Positions 1 through 10,514 of a stretch of DNA of 64,000 nucleotides are shown one piece after another. The DNA is taken from contig NZ_CP170094.1 in the NCBI RefSeq assembly GCF_042180575.1, forward strand, positions 5,394,001 through 5,458,000. The letters are read 5' to 3'. Within the stretch, counting starts at the first letter, position 1. Each line of letters starts with the position of its first letter. Origin of the DNA: Bernardetia sp042180575 (GTDB taxonomy: Bacteria; Bacteroidota; Bacteroidia; Cytophagales; Bernardetiaceae). Both the position numbers and the translations under genes were made by a program. The notes under the pieces were generated by a model. The model searched no databases and had not been told where the DNA came from. It worked only from the letters and a program-made list of their open reading frames with translations.

Positions 1-2
1 TA

Positions 3-68
3 AGAACGATTCGTTTGAAAAATAGTTTAGACAAAATTTTGCACGAAAAAACCTACCAAATAGGCTAA
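3..68 (+). pseudogene. 3' end of an unidentified gene cut by the window edge
   Basis: An open frame enters from the left and stops at TAA 66-68. Its last residues read KNSLDKILHEKTYQIG. Nearly the same tail (QNSLDKILHKKK) closes a degraded fragment at 14092-14259, so both are 3' ends of one gene family. I do not recognise the family. It may be an intact gene truncated only by the window, or another remnant. Confidence 0.4.
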
Positions 69-392
69 TGGAATAGTTCATTGATTACGATTAGTATTAC
101 TATTTCAATAGCAAAAATAAAGTGTAAAAGTTATTTTTTTGTAAATAATGACGTGTTTTAGAAATTCAAAAAAGAGTAAAAATAAACCAGTTGTAAAAAG
201 TAATTTTTATTTAGAACTTTTATTTCAAAATAGTTTAATTAAAACTGATTAAAATGCAACTTTACGCAAATATGTTTTTTTATGAAGTTCTGATATTTTA
301 GAAAAATGTAAAGTAAAATTCGGTGTGTAGTGGGTTTTTTAGATTATTATTTTGTTAAAAAAAGCTATTTTATATCTATTTTTGCTATTGAG

Positions 393-423
393 TTTGAAGC
401 TGATTTATAATGTAATACATTTG
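393..423 (+). promoter_or_regulatory. Bacteroidota-type promoter of the RHS operon
   Basis: TTTG at 393-396 is followed after exactly 19 bases by TACATTTG at 416-423. This matches the Bacteroidota sigma-A consensus TTTG-N19-TAnnTTTG. Transcription should begin near 430, which rules out the GTG at 423 as a start codon and favours ATG 465. Confidence 0.6.
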
Positions 424-464
424 TGCCTTCAACTAACTCTATTTTTATTTGTAAAGGCACGACC

Positions 465-3400
465 ATGAAATTATTTCAGAATTACCTACTCTCTCTTATT
501 GTATTTTTAGTATCTTTTTACACAGTTGCAAATGCACAGCGTGGTGGAGGTGCAACAGGTGCAGAACCTGATCCTTTAGAAGTAAAAATCTTTCCCCCTT
601 CTCCTAATACAGCTAGTTTAGGTAAATACGGAGAAGTACCTGTGGGTTTATACACAGGAATTCCACAAATTTCTATTCCACTTACTTCTATTCAAGATGG
701 TAGTCTTTCTTTGCCTATTAGTTTGAGTTATCATGCAGGTGGTGTGCGTGTAGAAGAGATAGCAAGTTGGGTTGGTTTAGGCTGGAGTTTGAATGCAGGT
801 GGAGTTATTACTAGACAGGTAAGGGGAATTCCTGATGAGTTTGATATGGAAAGAAGAAGTAATATACTTGGTATTCTTAGAGGAGGTCAAACAAGTATTC
901 CTCTAATGCAAGATGCGATTTGGGGTAGTAGAGATATAGAATCGGATTTATATATATATAATATAAATGGTATTTCAGGTACTTTCTTTTTTGGAGAAAA
1001 TAATGAAATCTTGTTTACAAACAAACAAGATTTTAAAGTGGAAAAGGTAGATAATTATGCATCTGCTTGGATATTGACTGATGCTAGTGGTAATAAATAT
1101 TATTTTGGAAGTACCAAAGATGGAAGTAGATCAGCTATTGAATTTGCTACTAGTACTCTTTCTGACGATAATGGTCGTAGTATAATCTCAGCTTGGTACA
1201 TTACAGAAATAGAAGATGTAACTGAAAATAGTAAGATAGAGTTTAATTATAGAATAGAACAATCTCAAAGTCAATATAGAAGTGGAGAAAAATATACAAA
1301 GAGAGTAGAATCATTAGATTGTGGTAGTAATGGCTTCGGTTTCAAGAGATATTCCACGGGATCATCGGCAGAGACTCCAATTTTAGAATCAATAGTCAGC
1401 AAACATCAAAAAGTAGAATTTACAGCAAATTTTGAAAGAGATGATTTAAACTCCATGTTGAATGGAGGAGGAAATGCTGCAAATGCTTTGACTAAAATCA
1501 TAGTTAGTAATAATAATAACGAGCCTATAAAAGAATTTGATTTGTCTTATAGTTATTTTGCTTCTGCTGGGTTGAGTCAATACGATGGAGTATTTGAATC
1601 CGACTTACAACGTTCAAAAAAATTACGTTTAGATAAAATTCAAGAAAGTAATGAAGGTTTGCATCTACCTCCTCATATTTTCCAATATAATTCACTTCCA
1701 CTTCCTGAACGCTTCTCTTGTCAAATGGACTTTTGGGGGTTTTATAATGGAAGAAGAGAAAATGATGGGATAGATATATTAACATTAATACCAAAAGTAG
1801 AAGTATACTTCCCTGGAGTATCTGATGTTAGTGTAGTATATGATAAGGGTGCAAATAGATTACCTAGTCAAGAGTATATGAAAGCAGGGATATTAGAAAA
1901 AATAATTTATCCTACAGGAGGTTTTACAGAATTTGAATATGAAGCAAATACTACTACAGATATAGATAAGTTTCCTTTAGGATATAGAAATGAACATGTT
2001 TATAAAAGTGAAACAATGAACGTAATAGAAGATAATTTGAACCCTATTACAGAGCAGATTTTTGAGATAAATGATGTTCCTGAACCATCACAAGGAATAC
2101 ATAAAACAACCTTATATTGGAATATTAGCGAACTGAACTGTTCAGATGGATTTGGTACTCTTACTTGTGGAGTAGAAGTAAGAATTGAAAGTCTAACAGA
2201 CCCTACATTTATTCCTTTTATTATACGTCAAGAAGCAGGCTATGTACAATTACAAAATGGAACTTATAAACTCATTTGTAATATTGTTTATGATGAATAT
2301 CCAACACAAGTTAGGGAGTTTTCGATAAACTATAACTGGGAAGAAGGGATCTACACACAAGAAAAAATGGCTGGAGGATTAAGAATAAAAGAAATAAAAT
2401 CTTATGCTAATGAGTTTTCAGATCCTATTGTTAAACAATATGAATATAAAGCTGAAAATGGTACAAGTAGTGGCAAAATGGCAAGTGAGTTGAGGAATGT
2501 AAAATCTCCTTCTTACTTTCCTTTTTGTAGAGGTTGGGGATTTACTTTGTCTTCTAGTAGTCATTATCCAATCGTAAGTACACAAGGAGGACAAGTAGGG
2601 TATAAAAGAGTAACTACTTATACTGGGTTGAATAAGGAACTCGGAAAAGTAGTTAATAATTATTCATTTACTGAGGATATTTTAGTAGAACACGAATTAT
2701 ATGAGCAACCTTTTGCTATAACTTCATACGAGTCTCATAGAGGGCAACTACTATCTACAGAGAGTTATTCAAAAGATGACAGTGATGAGTATCATTTATT
2801 AAGTCAAACAACTAATAACTATGAGGAAGGTGGCACTAAACAAGTATTGAACATAAAGATAGAAAGAGTATTAGGGTCTGGAGCATCAGGTACTGCTGCC
2901 TATGTGAATTATCAAACAATATCATCGTGGCAACGCCTATATAGCACTACCCAGAAAACATATGATCCAAATAACTCCCAACTACTAAAAGAACAAACTA
3001 CAAATTATTTCTATAATGAAGATGCTCGCCATACCTTGCCCATTCGTACTGAAACGATAGTAGATGGAAAAACGCTAATTACCTATACAAAATACCCTCT
3101 TGATTATGGGAATGTATTGCCTACTTCTGATAATGTGAGTAAAGGTATTTATTATCTGCAAGATAAAAATGTGGTAGGTGCTGCTGTCGAAACTTATACA
3201 ACAGAATTAGATAACTCAACAAATCAAGAAAAGACTATTTCTGCTCAAAGAATGGTCTATAATTCAGACAAACCTCATTTGAAAGAAATACATCAATTAG
3301 AAGCAAACTCTGCTGTTTCAGACGATGGAATAGTAAATTTTATTCCTTCTTTTATTAATGCACAAGGAGAATTTCTGAGTGACTCTCGTTATGAAAAACG

Positions 3401-4022
3401 ATTAGAATATTACAAATACGATGAGTTTGGAAACCCATTAGAGTTTGGAAAAGTAAAAGATGTACATAAATCTTATATTTGGGGATATAAAAATACTTAT
3501 CCTATTGCAGAAGTGATAAATGCTTCTCAAGACCAAATCTTTCATACATCTTTTGAGGAAGAAGGTGGAAATAGCTCAGAGGCACGTACAGGAACAAAAA
3601 GTTTTAAGTTATTAGATTTTATTAATGTAAAAGATAATTTACCAAGGGGCAAGTATCTCTTTTCTGTGTGGGTAAAAGGTAAAGGAACAATTACAGTTTT
3701 AGATAAAACAAAAACTTTTAATTCCCCCAATGAATGGTTACATATAGAATTTAGACTTGAAACTGAAACTGAAAGAAGTATTGTTATAATTGGAAGTGGT
3801 TCTGGGCAAGATGGTTTCTTAATAGATGAAGTACGTTTACATCCTCTAGAAGCACACATGATTACACGTACTTATACACCTCTTATTGGAGTTACTTCTG
3901 AAACAAATGTCAATCATAACTCTACCTTTTATGAGTATGATGAACTACAACGCTTACATATAATACGTGACCAAGAAGGAAATATTATTAAACGTACCGA
4001 TTACGAATATAAAGGAAACTAA
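465..4022 (+). CDS. Secreted SpvB/RHS-like protein, first half of a two-gene RHS system
   Basis: A 1,185-residue protein from ATG 465. The GTG at 423 lies inside the predicted promoter. It opens with a signal peptide (MKLFQNYLLSLIVFLVSFYT...ANAQ). The next stretch (around residues 40-110) has the SYHAGGVRVEEIASWVGLGW pattern of SpvB/TcdB-like N-termini that precede Bacteroidota RHS proteins. The middle is tyrosine-rich and beta-strand-like. A carbohydrate-binding-like segment lies near residue 1030, and the last 50 residues carry YD-type repeats (YEYDELQRL, YEYKGN) without an RHS core or toxin tip. The RHS toxin gene follows after 73 bp, so the two are probably co-transcribed. By analogy with Tc toxins, where B and C proteins form one cocoon, this could be the B-like half-shell; that role is inference. 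It could also be a non-toxic adhesin. Confidence 0.75.
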   Translation: MKLFQNYLLSLIVFLVSFYTVANAQRGGGATGAEPDPLEVKIFPPSPNTASLGKYGEVPVGLYTGIPQISIPLTSIQDGSLSLPISLSYHAGGVRVEEIASWVGLGWSLNAGGVITRQVRGIPDEFDMERRSNILGILRGGQTSIPLMQDAIWGSRDIESDLYIYNINGISGTFFFGENNEILFTNKQDFKVEKVDNYASAWILTDASGNKYYFGSTKDGSRSAIEFATSTLSDDNGRSIISAWYITEIEDVTENSKIEFNYRIEQSQSQYRSGEKYTKRVESLDCGSNGFGFKRYSTGSSAETPILESIVSKHQKVEFTANFERDDLNSMLNGGGNAANALTKIIVSNNNNEPIKEFDLSYSYFASAGLSQYDGVFESDLQRSKKLRLDKIQESNEGLHLPPHIFQYNSLPLPERFSCQMDFWGFYNGRRENDGIDILTLIPKVEVYFPGVSDVSVVYDKGANRLPSQEYMKAGILEKIIYPTGGFTEFEYEANTTTDIDKFPLGYRNEHVYKSETMNVIEDNLNPITEQIFEINDVPEPSQGIHKTTLYWNISELNCSDGFGTLTCGVEVRIESLTDPTFIPFIIRQEAGYVQLQNGTYKLICNIVYDEYPTQVREFSINYNWEEGIYTQEKMAGGLRIKEIKSYANEFSDPIVKQYEYKAENGTSSGKMASELRNVKSPSYFPFCRGWGFTLSSSSHYPIVSTQGGQVGYKRVTTYTGLNKELGKVVNNYSFTEDILVEHELYEQPFAITSYESHRGQLLSTESYSKDDSDEYHLLSQTTNNYEEGGTKQVLNIKIERVLGSGASGTAAYVNYQTISSWQRLYSTTQKTYDPNNSQLLKEQTTNYFYNEDARHTLPIRTETIVDGKTLITYTKYPLDYGNVLPTSDNVSKGIYYLQDKNVVGAAVETYTTELDNSTNQEKTISAQRMVYNSDKPHLKEIHQLEANSAVSDDGIVNFIPSFINAQGEFLSDSRYEKRLEYYKYDEFGNPLEFGKVKDVHKSYIWGYKNTYPIAEVINASQDQIFHTSFEEEGGNSSEARTGTKSFKLLDFINVKDNLPRGKYLFSVWVKGKGTITVLDKTKTFNSPNEWLHIEFRLETETERSIVIIGSGSGQDGFLIDEVRLHPLEAHMITRTYTPLIGVTSETNVNHNSTFYEYDELQRLHIIRDQEGNIIKRTDYEYKGN

Positions 4023-4095
4023 AAATGAAAAGCTCACAGAGCTTTCTTAAAAAACATTCAAAAAAACTGTATTTACTATTTTATCTGATTTTACA

Positions 4096-7000
4096 ATGAA
4101 ATATTTATTAACGTTACTATTCTCATTTTTAGTTTTCTTTCACGTTTCTGCTCAAATTAATGGTTCTTCTACTGGAACAGTTGCGCAATGTAGCACTTAC
4201 TCCTTAGGAAGTTGGGGAAATGCTTGTGTTACTACTAGTTGGGGTGCGTCAGGTGGAACAATAGCTGGAACGACTACAAATACATCTAGTATAGAAGTCT
4301 GTTGGACAACACCTGGAACTCATACCATTTCTGTAAATGACGGTTGTGGAAAATCAGCAACTTTTCAAGTACAAGTTTCTTGCGCTCCTGTATCCATATC
4401 ACCATCTACTACCATAGCCTGTATTGGACAACAAGTAACTCTCACAGCATCAGGATATACGAGTTATTCTTGGACAGGAGCTAGTGGAAGTGGAAGTACG
4501 GCTACTTTTACACCCACAAGTGCAGGATCACATACTGTATCTGTTACAGGTACAAGTGGAAACTGTACAACTACAAGTTCGGTAACTATCCAAGTAAATC
4601 CTCCAGCAACAGTTACAAATCCTGTTACTATCCAATCAGGGCAATCTACAACACTTTGTGCAAGTGGTGGTACAAGTTATTCTTGGAGTCCAGGGGGATC
4701 AACAAGTTCTTGTATTACTGTTTCGCCTGCGAATAATACTTCTTATTCTGTACAAATAACTACACCTTGTGGTTCTACAAGTTTATCTACTAATGTTACA
4801 GTAACAGGGGCACCTCTTTCCATTGGTGCAAATAATGCTTGTACAGGACAATCTATCGGAGCAAATGCAAGTGGTGGAACACCTCCTTATTCATTTTCGG
4901 CTAGTATTCCAATAGCTTCTCAAAATGGAACTTTTGGTTTTGCTACTCTAAATCCTACTTCAGCAGGAAATGTAACCATTACAGTTACTGACGCAGCAGG
5001 TGCTTCAACTTCTACAACCGTTTCTGTAGGTCAAGCTCCTTCTTTTAGTCTTAGCGTAGATAGAACACATATTTGTTTTGGAGAAACTGCAAATATGTCA
5101 GTAGTGGGAGGAGATGCTCAAACTTCATATACTTGGCAGATTGTTAGTGGAAATGGTTCTATTTCTGGAGGAGGAACAGGTGCTACCATAATACCTGTTG
5201 GTAGTGTTGTGGTACAAGTAACAGGCACAAAAAATGGCTGTTCGTTTAGTGCAAGTAGAGGGGTAATTGTTTCTAGTGGAGGTGTTTCTATTTCTACAGC
5301 ATCTACAACAGTTTGTAGTGGAAATGATTTTTGGTTGTATGGAAATGGAGTAAACTCGTATGAGTGGAGCGTGAATGGTCAAGTATTTAGCACGTCTCAA
5401 AATGTGCAAATGTCTGTTACAATGCCTACTGTCGTGGATTTGAAAGGTATAGATAATTGTGGAAATGAAACGTATGACCAAATAACTCTTTCAGTTGCGC
5501 CTGCATTAAATGTAGATGTAACTCCAGAAACTACCTACTTTTTGTTAGGAGAAGACGTAACTTTCACAGCTTCCTCAGCAGAACCAGTTACTTATACATG
5601 GTATGATGAGACTCAAACAACGCAATTAGGAACAGGAGCTACTTTTACACAAACACCTACTGAAAACACTACTTATACACTTGTAGCTTCTAATGGAGTT
5701 TGTGAGGTATCAAAACAAGTACATGCACTTTTAGGAATAGAAAGAGATGTAGTTTTCTGTTCTCCATTCAAAGACCAAACTCTTGAGCCTATTCCTACTG
5801 AAAATTATAGTGTTCCGAATCCTGACTATGATAAAAATTATATTCGTTCGGAAACGATGCTTTCTCCTGTCAAAACACAAGCAGAGATTGACGCTTTACC
5901 AATCAATAACAATGGAAAAGCAGTAGCCTTTGGTTTCTTTGATGGACTGGGAAGAGACGAGCAAACCGTACAACTAGAAGCATCTCCAAATGGAAATAAT
6001 ATCATTCAGCACATAGAATACGATGAGTTTGGACGAATGCCGAAAGGGTTTTTACCTCACACAGGAACAAATAATAGTAATCCGTTCCAACAAAATGCAG
6101 CGACTGAGCAAGCAGCTTTTTATCTTGACCCAGTAGCAGATTATGCAACTACAAAAATTCCATACTCAGAAAAGGTATTTGAAAACTCTCCATACAGCCG
6201 TGTTTTGGAACAAGCAGCACAAGGAGAAGCATATAGTTTGCAAACTGGAAATACCATAAAAGCATCTGAAAGACCAAATACAATAGCAGATGTAGTTCAT
6301 CAATGGTATTATGATGCATCTTCTGGACAATTAATGTCAGATAATTTTTATGCAGATGGCGAGCTTTGGGTAAATGAAACGCAAGATGAACATGGAACAA
6401 AAACATGGCAGTTTACCGACAAATTAGGAAGACTTATTTTGCAGCGTACTGAAATGGGAAAAGCTTCTAAAGAAGATCCTAAAGAAGACCCTAAAAAGAG
6501 AGGAAGTGAGGAAAACACAGCAACTCCTGTCGAAACCTACTATGTTTATCACAAACGTTTCCTCAAAAAACCTCAATTTATCATTCAGCCAGAAGGTGTA
6601 AAAAATCGCTATGGCATTGAAGTAGTATATCTTATCCCACAAGAAGTAACAAACTGGACATTCTCTTATCAGTACGATGGAAGAGGAAGAGTACACAAAA
6701 AATGGATTCCGGGGCAAGAAGGAGAATCTACTTTTATCTATGATGAGCGTGATAGAATGATTTTGGCACAAACGCCAAATCAGATGAAACAAAATGAATG
6801 GACATTTACCAAATATGATGCTCTTAATCGTCCTGTAATGTCTGGTTTGTATTCGTCTAACAAAACAGTAGCAGAACTTCAAAGCGAAATTGAAGACCAA
6901 GACGAACAAAATATGTATGAGTATAGAGAAATTGATGTTCCTTTTGGGTATTCAAATATCAGTTTTCCTATTTTGGAAAGTACAAAAGAAGTACTTAGCG

Positions 7001-10000
7001 TAATTTATTACGATGGCTATTGTGATATTTTTGATGAAGAAGCAGAAGCAGAAAATTTCTTATTTGCATCAAATCCTTTAGTTTTGGAAGAAGAACAAGC
7101 TGCAACCGTTAGAGGACTAACCACAGTAAGCAAAACGAGAGTTTTGGATGATAATGGTGAGTGGTTGGCGAGTGTGATTTATTACGATGACTACCACCGT
7201 TCTATCCAAACACAGACGCAACAAACAGGTGGCGATTGGGATATTATGACGAATCTATATGATTTTAGTGGAAAAGTTTTGAATACGTATCAAGAACACC
7301 AAAGTCAGATTGAGCCAGTTGTGGTACAACAAAAGTTTGAATACGACCACGCAGGACGTTTGCTTCAAACCTATCACAGAGTAAATCAAGAAGAAACGAT
7401 TTTGCTTTCAAATGTCCGTTACAACGAAGTAGGACAGGTAAAAGGCAAAGGGTTGCATAGACAAACGCCTTTACAAGATATTACTTTTAAGTATAATATC
7501 AGAGGATGGCTTACGCATATCAATGAATTAGAAAACATAAAACAAAGCGAAGAGAGCAAATTATTTGCTTTTCAAATTTATTACGATGAAGCTAACCAGT
7601 ATAATGGAAATATTGGTGCAGTACAATGGAAAACGGTTACAGATGCTGTACAGCGTGGATATGAGTTTGATTATGACAAACTCAACCGTTTGAAAGGAGC
7701 AAAATATTTCAATGATGGAACTTCAAAATATGAAGGTGAAGATTATTCTGTCGAAAATATCAATTACGACCACAATGGAAATATTTTGAGTTTGGCTCGT
7801 AATGGACTTTTAGAGATGAAAATTTCAGAAGAAGACCCTACTCAAATCGACAAACAATACGGTCAGATAGACGATTTGTACTATACGTATAGTGTAGGCA
7901 GAAACGGAATTCGTAGCAATCGTTTGATGGATGTAGCAGATGGCGCAGGTCAAAACTCTGGTATAGCAGGCGATTTTCAAGATAACAACCAAAGTTCTGC
8001 ACCTGATTATGGTTATGATAAAAATGGAAACTTACTTATTGATAATAATAAAGGTATTGCTAAGATTATCTATAATCATCTAAATCTACCTGAAAGAATT
8101 GTTTTTGAAACAGGAAATGAAATCATCAATACGTATGATGCAGCAGGAATAAAACTAAAAAGTGAGATTGTAGAACAAGGCGTTACGTTGCGTACTACGT
8201 ATTACAAAAACGGTTTTATTTACGAACAAAACAGTACAGATCCAGAGTTGAAACTAGCCTTTTTCGGCACAGCAGAGGGCAGAATCGTAAAAAAAGAAAG
8301 AAATTTTGTTTACGAATACCACTACAAAGACCATTTGGGTAACTTACGTGTAGCCTTCCAAGCACAAGAAGACAGCGAAAGAGAGCGTTTTTCTTTGACA
8401 ATGGAAAACGAAAAAGCTACGGAAGAAGAAAAAGAATTTGAAAATGTAGCAGCAGCACGAAGCGACCAAAAAGACAAAGAAGGTCATTATTCGGCAGAGC
8501 TAGAAAACTCAAAACAAGCCATTTCGAAGACTATAAAAGTCAAAAAAGGCGATAGAATAAAAGCGAGTGTTTTTGCAACACACGACCCAGCCATTGCCGA
8601 AACTGACCCAACAAAAGCGATTGCAGAAGCGAAAAAAGATGTTTTACTTTCTCTTGGTGGTGTGGTTGCTGGTAGCATAAATACCAATCCGACACAACAA
8701 GAAATAGAAATTCCATTAAATCCAGAAATAACACCAGCCCGAACGGAAACTATACAACCTCCAAAAGTACAATTAAATCTATTGGATTTTATACCAGTAA
8801 TCCGTAACTTGCGAGCATTGAACCGAGCCAAAAAAGCAAAAGGTTTAGAACCTGATACTTATTTTGTACCGAAAGGCGAGTTAGTTTTGGAGCTAAGAGA
8901 TTCTACGGATAGTCTTATCTTTGAGAAACGAGAAAAACTGACTATTTCATCGGCTATTTCTTGGGAAAAACTCGTTTCTAATCTTGATATTTCACAAGAT
9001 GGAAATCTATCTGTTTACATTGATAATAGTAGCTCTGATAAAGTTTATTTTGATGAATTTATTATTGAAAAAACCGAAGCTACTGTTGCTGTTGTAGTTC
9101 AAGAGAATCATTACTATCCTTTCGGTATGAATATGAAAGGTATTGAGGAGCTTGATTTGCAGAGTTTAGGTAATACAGATGAGCATCGTTTTCAGTACAA
9201 TGGTAAGGAGAAAGAGGAATCTTTTGGTCTTTATTGGAATGACCATGGGGCGAGAAATGTAGATTTACAGCTTGGTCGTTGGTGGGGAGTTGATCCTTTG
9301 GCTGAGAAGTTTGTTTCTACCTCTTCTTATGTTGCAATGTTGAATAATCCTATTCGTTTTGTGGATTTGGATGGACGTTTGGCTGGAGATTTTTTAGATA
9401 GCAAAGGCAATATTATTGGTAATGATGGAAAACCAGATGAAAAAGTATATGTAATCAAGACTAAAACAAAAGCATTTGTAAGTTTAGATGGTACTACTGT
9501 GAAGGGTGCTGGATTGTCTAAGAAAAAAGTAAAAGAAACAGAAAAATTTATAAAAGCTAACTCTGGTAATTCAGATGCCTTTGAAAAGAACAGTATAGCA
9601 TATGATAATTCTATAGAAATAGAAGGATCGCAAGAAACAAGACAAGCAATGGCAGATATAGTTTCTCAAGATGATGGAAGTGGGGGTACAGGCGATGCAA
9701 ATAATAGGGAATATGGAGGAACAGTTCAAAATGATGGTGAAGTTGTTCCAACTGAGCCAGGGGAGGTAACTAGCCCTAAATATAAAAATACCGCTACTGT
9801 ACCTTTAACATCAAATTCTAAAACTAAATCTGTTTTTCATAGTCATCAAAGTGGTACTGTGACAGATAATGTTGATCTCAATACAATAAGTAGTAGTACT
9901 CCTAATACATATAGTTTTACTCAAAACCCTTCTCCACAAGATATATCAGGAGCTGAAGGGAGAACAAATTATGTATTTGGAAGAGGAAGTGGCAAAGTCT

Positions 10001-10071
10001 ATATATATAATTCTGATGGAGTTCAAGCTGTTATACCTTTTAAAAGATTTGTACAACCTAAACAAGATTAA
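4096..10071 (+). CDS. Secreted RHS protein with C-terminal JAB/JAMM-like peptidase toxin
   Basis: A 1,991-residue protein with a signal peptide (MKYLLTLLFSFLVFFHVSAQ). Residues 22-545 are Ser/Thr/Gly-rich Ig/PKD-like repeats. A DUF6443-like segment begins near 578 (NYIRSETM...FFDGLGR), and YD repeats run to about 1400. The DHLGNLRVAF motif is near 1407, YYPFGMNMKG near 1674 and the RHS core near 1700-1760 (YNGKEKEE, LGRWWGVDPLAEK, NPIRFVDLDG). Beyond the core, residues 1763-1991 are unlike the other RHS pieces nearby. They carry H1915-S-H1917 and S1946-P-Q-D1949, the HxH and SxxD ligands of JAMM metallopeptidases, and end YVFGRGSGKVYIYNSDGVQ as in JAB-like toxin domains. A metal-dependent isopeptidase or peptidase effector is inferred. 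The neighbouring 142-residue gene is the likely immunity partner. Confidence 0.85.
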   Translation: MKYLLTLLFSFLVFFHVSAQINGSSTGTVAQCSTYSLGSWGNACVTTSWGASGGTIAGTTTNTSSIEVCWTTPGTHTISVNDGCGKSATFQVQVSCAPVSISPSTTIACIGQQVTLTASGYTSYSWTGASGSGSTATFTPTSAGSHTVSVTGTSGNCTTTSSVTIQVNPPATVTNPVTIQSGQSTTLCASGGTSYSWSPGGSTSSCITVSPANNTSYSVQITTPCGSTSLSTNVTVTGAPLSIGANNACTGQSIGANASGGTPPYSFSASIPIASQNGTFGFATLNPTSAGNVTITVTDAAGASTSTTVSVGQAPSFSLSVDRTHICFGETANMSVVGGDAQTSYTWQIVSGNGSISGGGTGATIIPVGSVVVQVTGTKNGCSFSASRGVIVSSGGVSISTASTTVCSGNDFWLYGNGVNSYEWSVNGQVFSTSQNVQMSVTMPTVVDLKGIDNCGNETYDQITLSVAPALNVDVTPETTYFLLGEDVTFTASSAEPVTYTWYDETQTTQLGTGATFTQTPTENTTYTLVASNGVCEVSKQVHALLGIERDVVFCSPFKDQTLEPIPTENYSVPNPDYDKNYIRSETMLSPVKTQAEIDALPINNNGKAVAFGFFDGLGRDEQTVQLEASPNGNNIIQHIEYDEFGRMPKGFLPHTGTNNSNPFQQNAATEQAAFYLDPVADYATTKIPYSEKVFENSPYSRVLEQAAQGEAYSLQTGNTIKASERPNTIADVVHQWYYDASSGQLMSDNFYADGELWVNETQDEHGTKTWQFTDKLGRLILQRTEMGKASKEDPKEDPKKRGSEENTATPVETYYVYHKRFLKKPQFIIQPEGVKNRYGIEVVYLIPQEVTNWTFSYQYDGRGRVHKKWIPGQEGESTFIYDERDRMILAQTPNQMKQNEWTFTKYDALNRPVMSGLYSSNKTVAELQSEIEDQDEQNMYEYREIDVPFGYSNISFPILESTKEVLSVIYYDGYCDIFDEEAEAENFLFASNPLVLEEEQAATVRGLTTVSKTRVLDDNGEWLASVIYYDDYHRSIQTQTQQTGGDWDIMTNLYDFSGKVLNTYQEHQSQIEPVVVQQKFEYDHAGRLLQTYHRVNQEETILLSNVRYNEVGQVKGKGLHRQTPLQDITFKYNIRGWLTHINELENIKQSEESKLFAFQIYYDEANQYNGNIGAVQWKTVTDAVQRGYEFDYDKLNRLKGAKYFNDGTSKYEGEDYSVENINYDHNGNILSLARNGLLEMKISEEDPTQIDKQYGQIDDLYYTYSVGRNGIRSNRLMDVADGAGQNSGIAGDFQDNNQSSAPDYGYDKNGNLLIDNNKGIAKIIYNHLNLPERIVFETGNEIINTYDAAGIKLKSEIVEQGVTLRTTYYKNGFIYEQNSTDPELKLAFFGTAEGRIVKKERNFVYEYHYKDHLGNLRVAFQAQEDSERERFSLTMENEKATEEEKEFENVAAARSDQKDKEGHYSAELENSKQAISKTIKVKKGDRIKASVFATHDPAIAETDPTKAIAEAKKDVLLSLGGVVAGSINTNPTQQEIEIPLNPEITPARTETIQPPKVQLNLLDFIPVIRNLRALNRAKKAKGLEPDTYFVPKGELVLELRDSTDSLIFEKREKLTISSAISWEKLVSNLDISQDGNLSVYIDNSSSDKVYFDEFIIEKTEATVAVVVQENHYYPFGMNMKGIEELDLQSLGNTDEHRFQYNGKEKEESFGLYWNDHGARNVDLQLGRWWGVDPLAEKFVSTSSYVAMLNNPIRFVDLDGRLAGDFLDSKGNIIGNDGKPDEKVYVIKTKTKAFVSLDGTTVKGAGLSKKKVKETEKFIKANSGNSDAFEKNSIAYDNSIEIEGSQETRQAMADIVSQDDGSGGTGDANNREYGGTVQNDGEVVPTEPGEVTSPKYKNTATVPLTSNSKTKSVFHSHQSGTVTDNVDLNTISSSTPNTYSFTQNPSPQDISGAEGRTNYVFGRGSGKVYIYNSDGVQAVIPFKRFVQPKQD

Positions 10072-10083
10072 ATTAACCTTATT

Positions 10084-10512
10084 ATGAAACATTTATTTTT
10101 TATCATTCTTTTTATTATTCCTTCTTTAACTATTGCTCAAACTCTAAATCCATATGACACAAGTATATCTTCTCATGTTGAATACCTATCAAAAAATTAT
10201 GTTCTTGAAAAAGGGTGTATATATGTACAAGAAAGTAACAAACCTAATCTTCTTACACTCAAAAGTATTAAAGAGTTTAATATAGTTATTCTAAATAGCG
10301 AAAACATAGTAAAAAAAGCAAAGAAAAAATCTTTTGTTATTAGTGTTATACAACATGTGAGATTTGAAAATGACACCTTTATCATAGACATAGTAGATTT
10401 TTTTGTTAAATACAAGAGAGGAGGATTAAATTATGTAAATGTAGGGGGAGAGTCATTCACTTTTAAGTATGATTGCGAAAAAGAAGAGTTTGTATTAGTA
10501 AAAAATAAGTAA
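10084..10512 (+). CDS. Probable exported immunity protein for the JAB-like RHS toxin
   Basis: A 142-residue protein with a signal peptide (MKHLFFIILFIIPSLTIAQ) and no lipobox. The mature part is about 120 residues of mixed alpha/beta type with no motif I recognise. It begins 12 bp after the toxin gene on the same strand, the usual place for an immunity gene. Export would put it where an incoming or self-secreted periplasmic toxin acts. Function rests on position, not homology. Confidence 0.55.
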   Translation: MKHLFFIILFIIPSLTIAQTLNPYDTSISSHVEYLSKNYVLEKGCIYVQESNKPNLLTLKSIKEFNIVILNSENIVKKAKKKSFVISVIQHVRFENDTFIIDIVDFFVKYKRGGLNYVNVGGESFTFKYDCEKEEFVLVKNK

Positions 10513-10514
10513 AT

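Noticed and set aside
423..464. GTG start at 423 for the first RHS gene
   Set aside because: It is the last base-triplet of a -7 promoter box; ATG 465 begins a clean signal peptide.
5125..5481. Minus-strand 118-codon frame inside the RHS gene
   Set aside because: It mirrors Thr/Ser/Gly-rich repeats of the plus-strand gene and has no start context or homologous pattern of its own.
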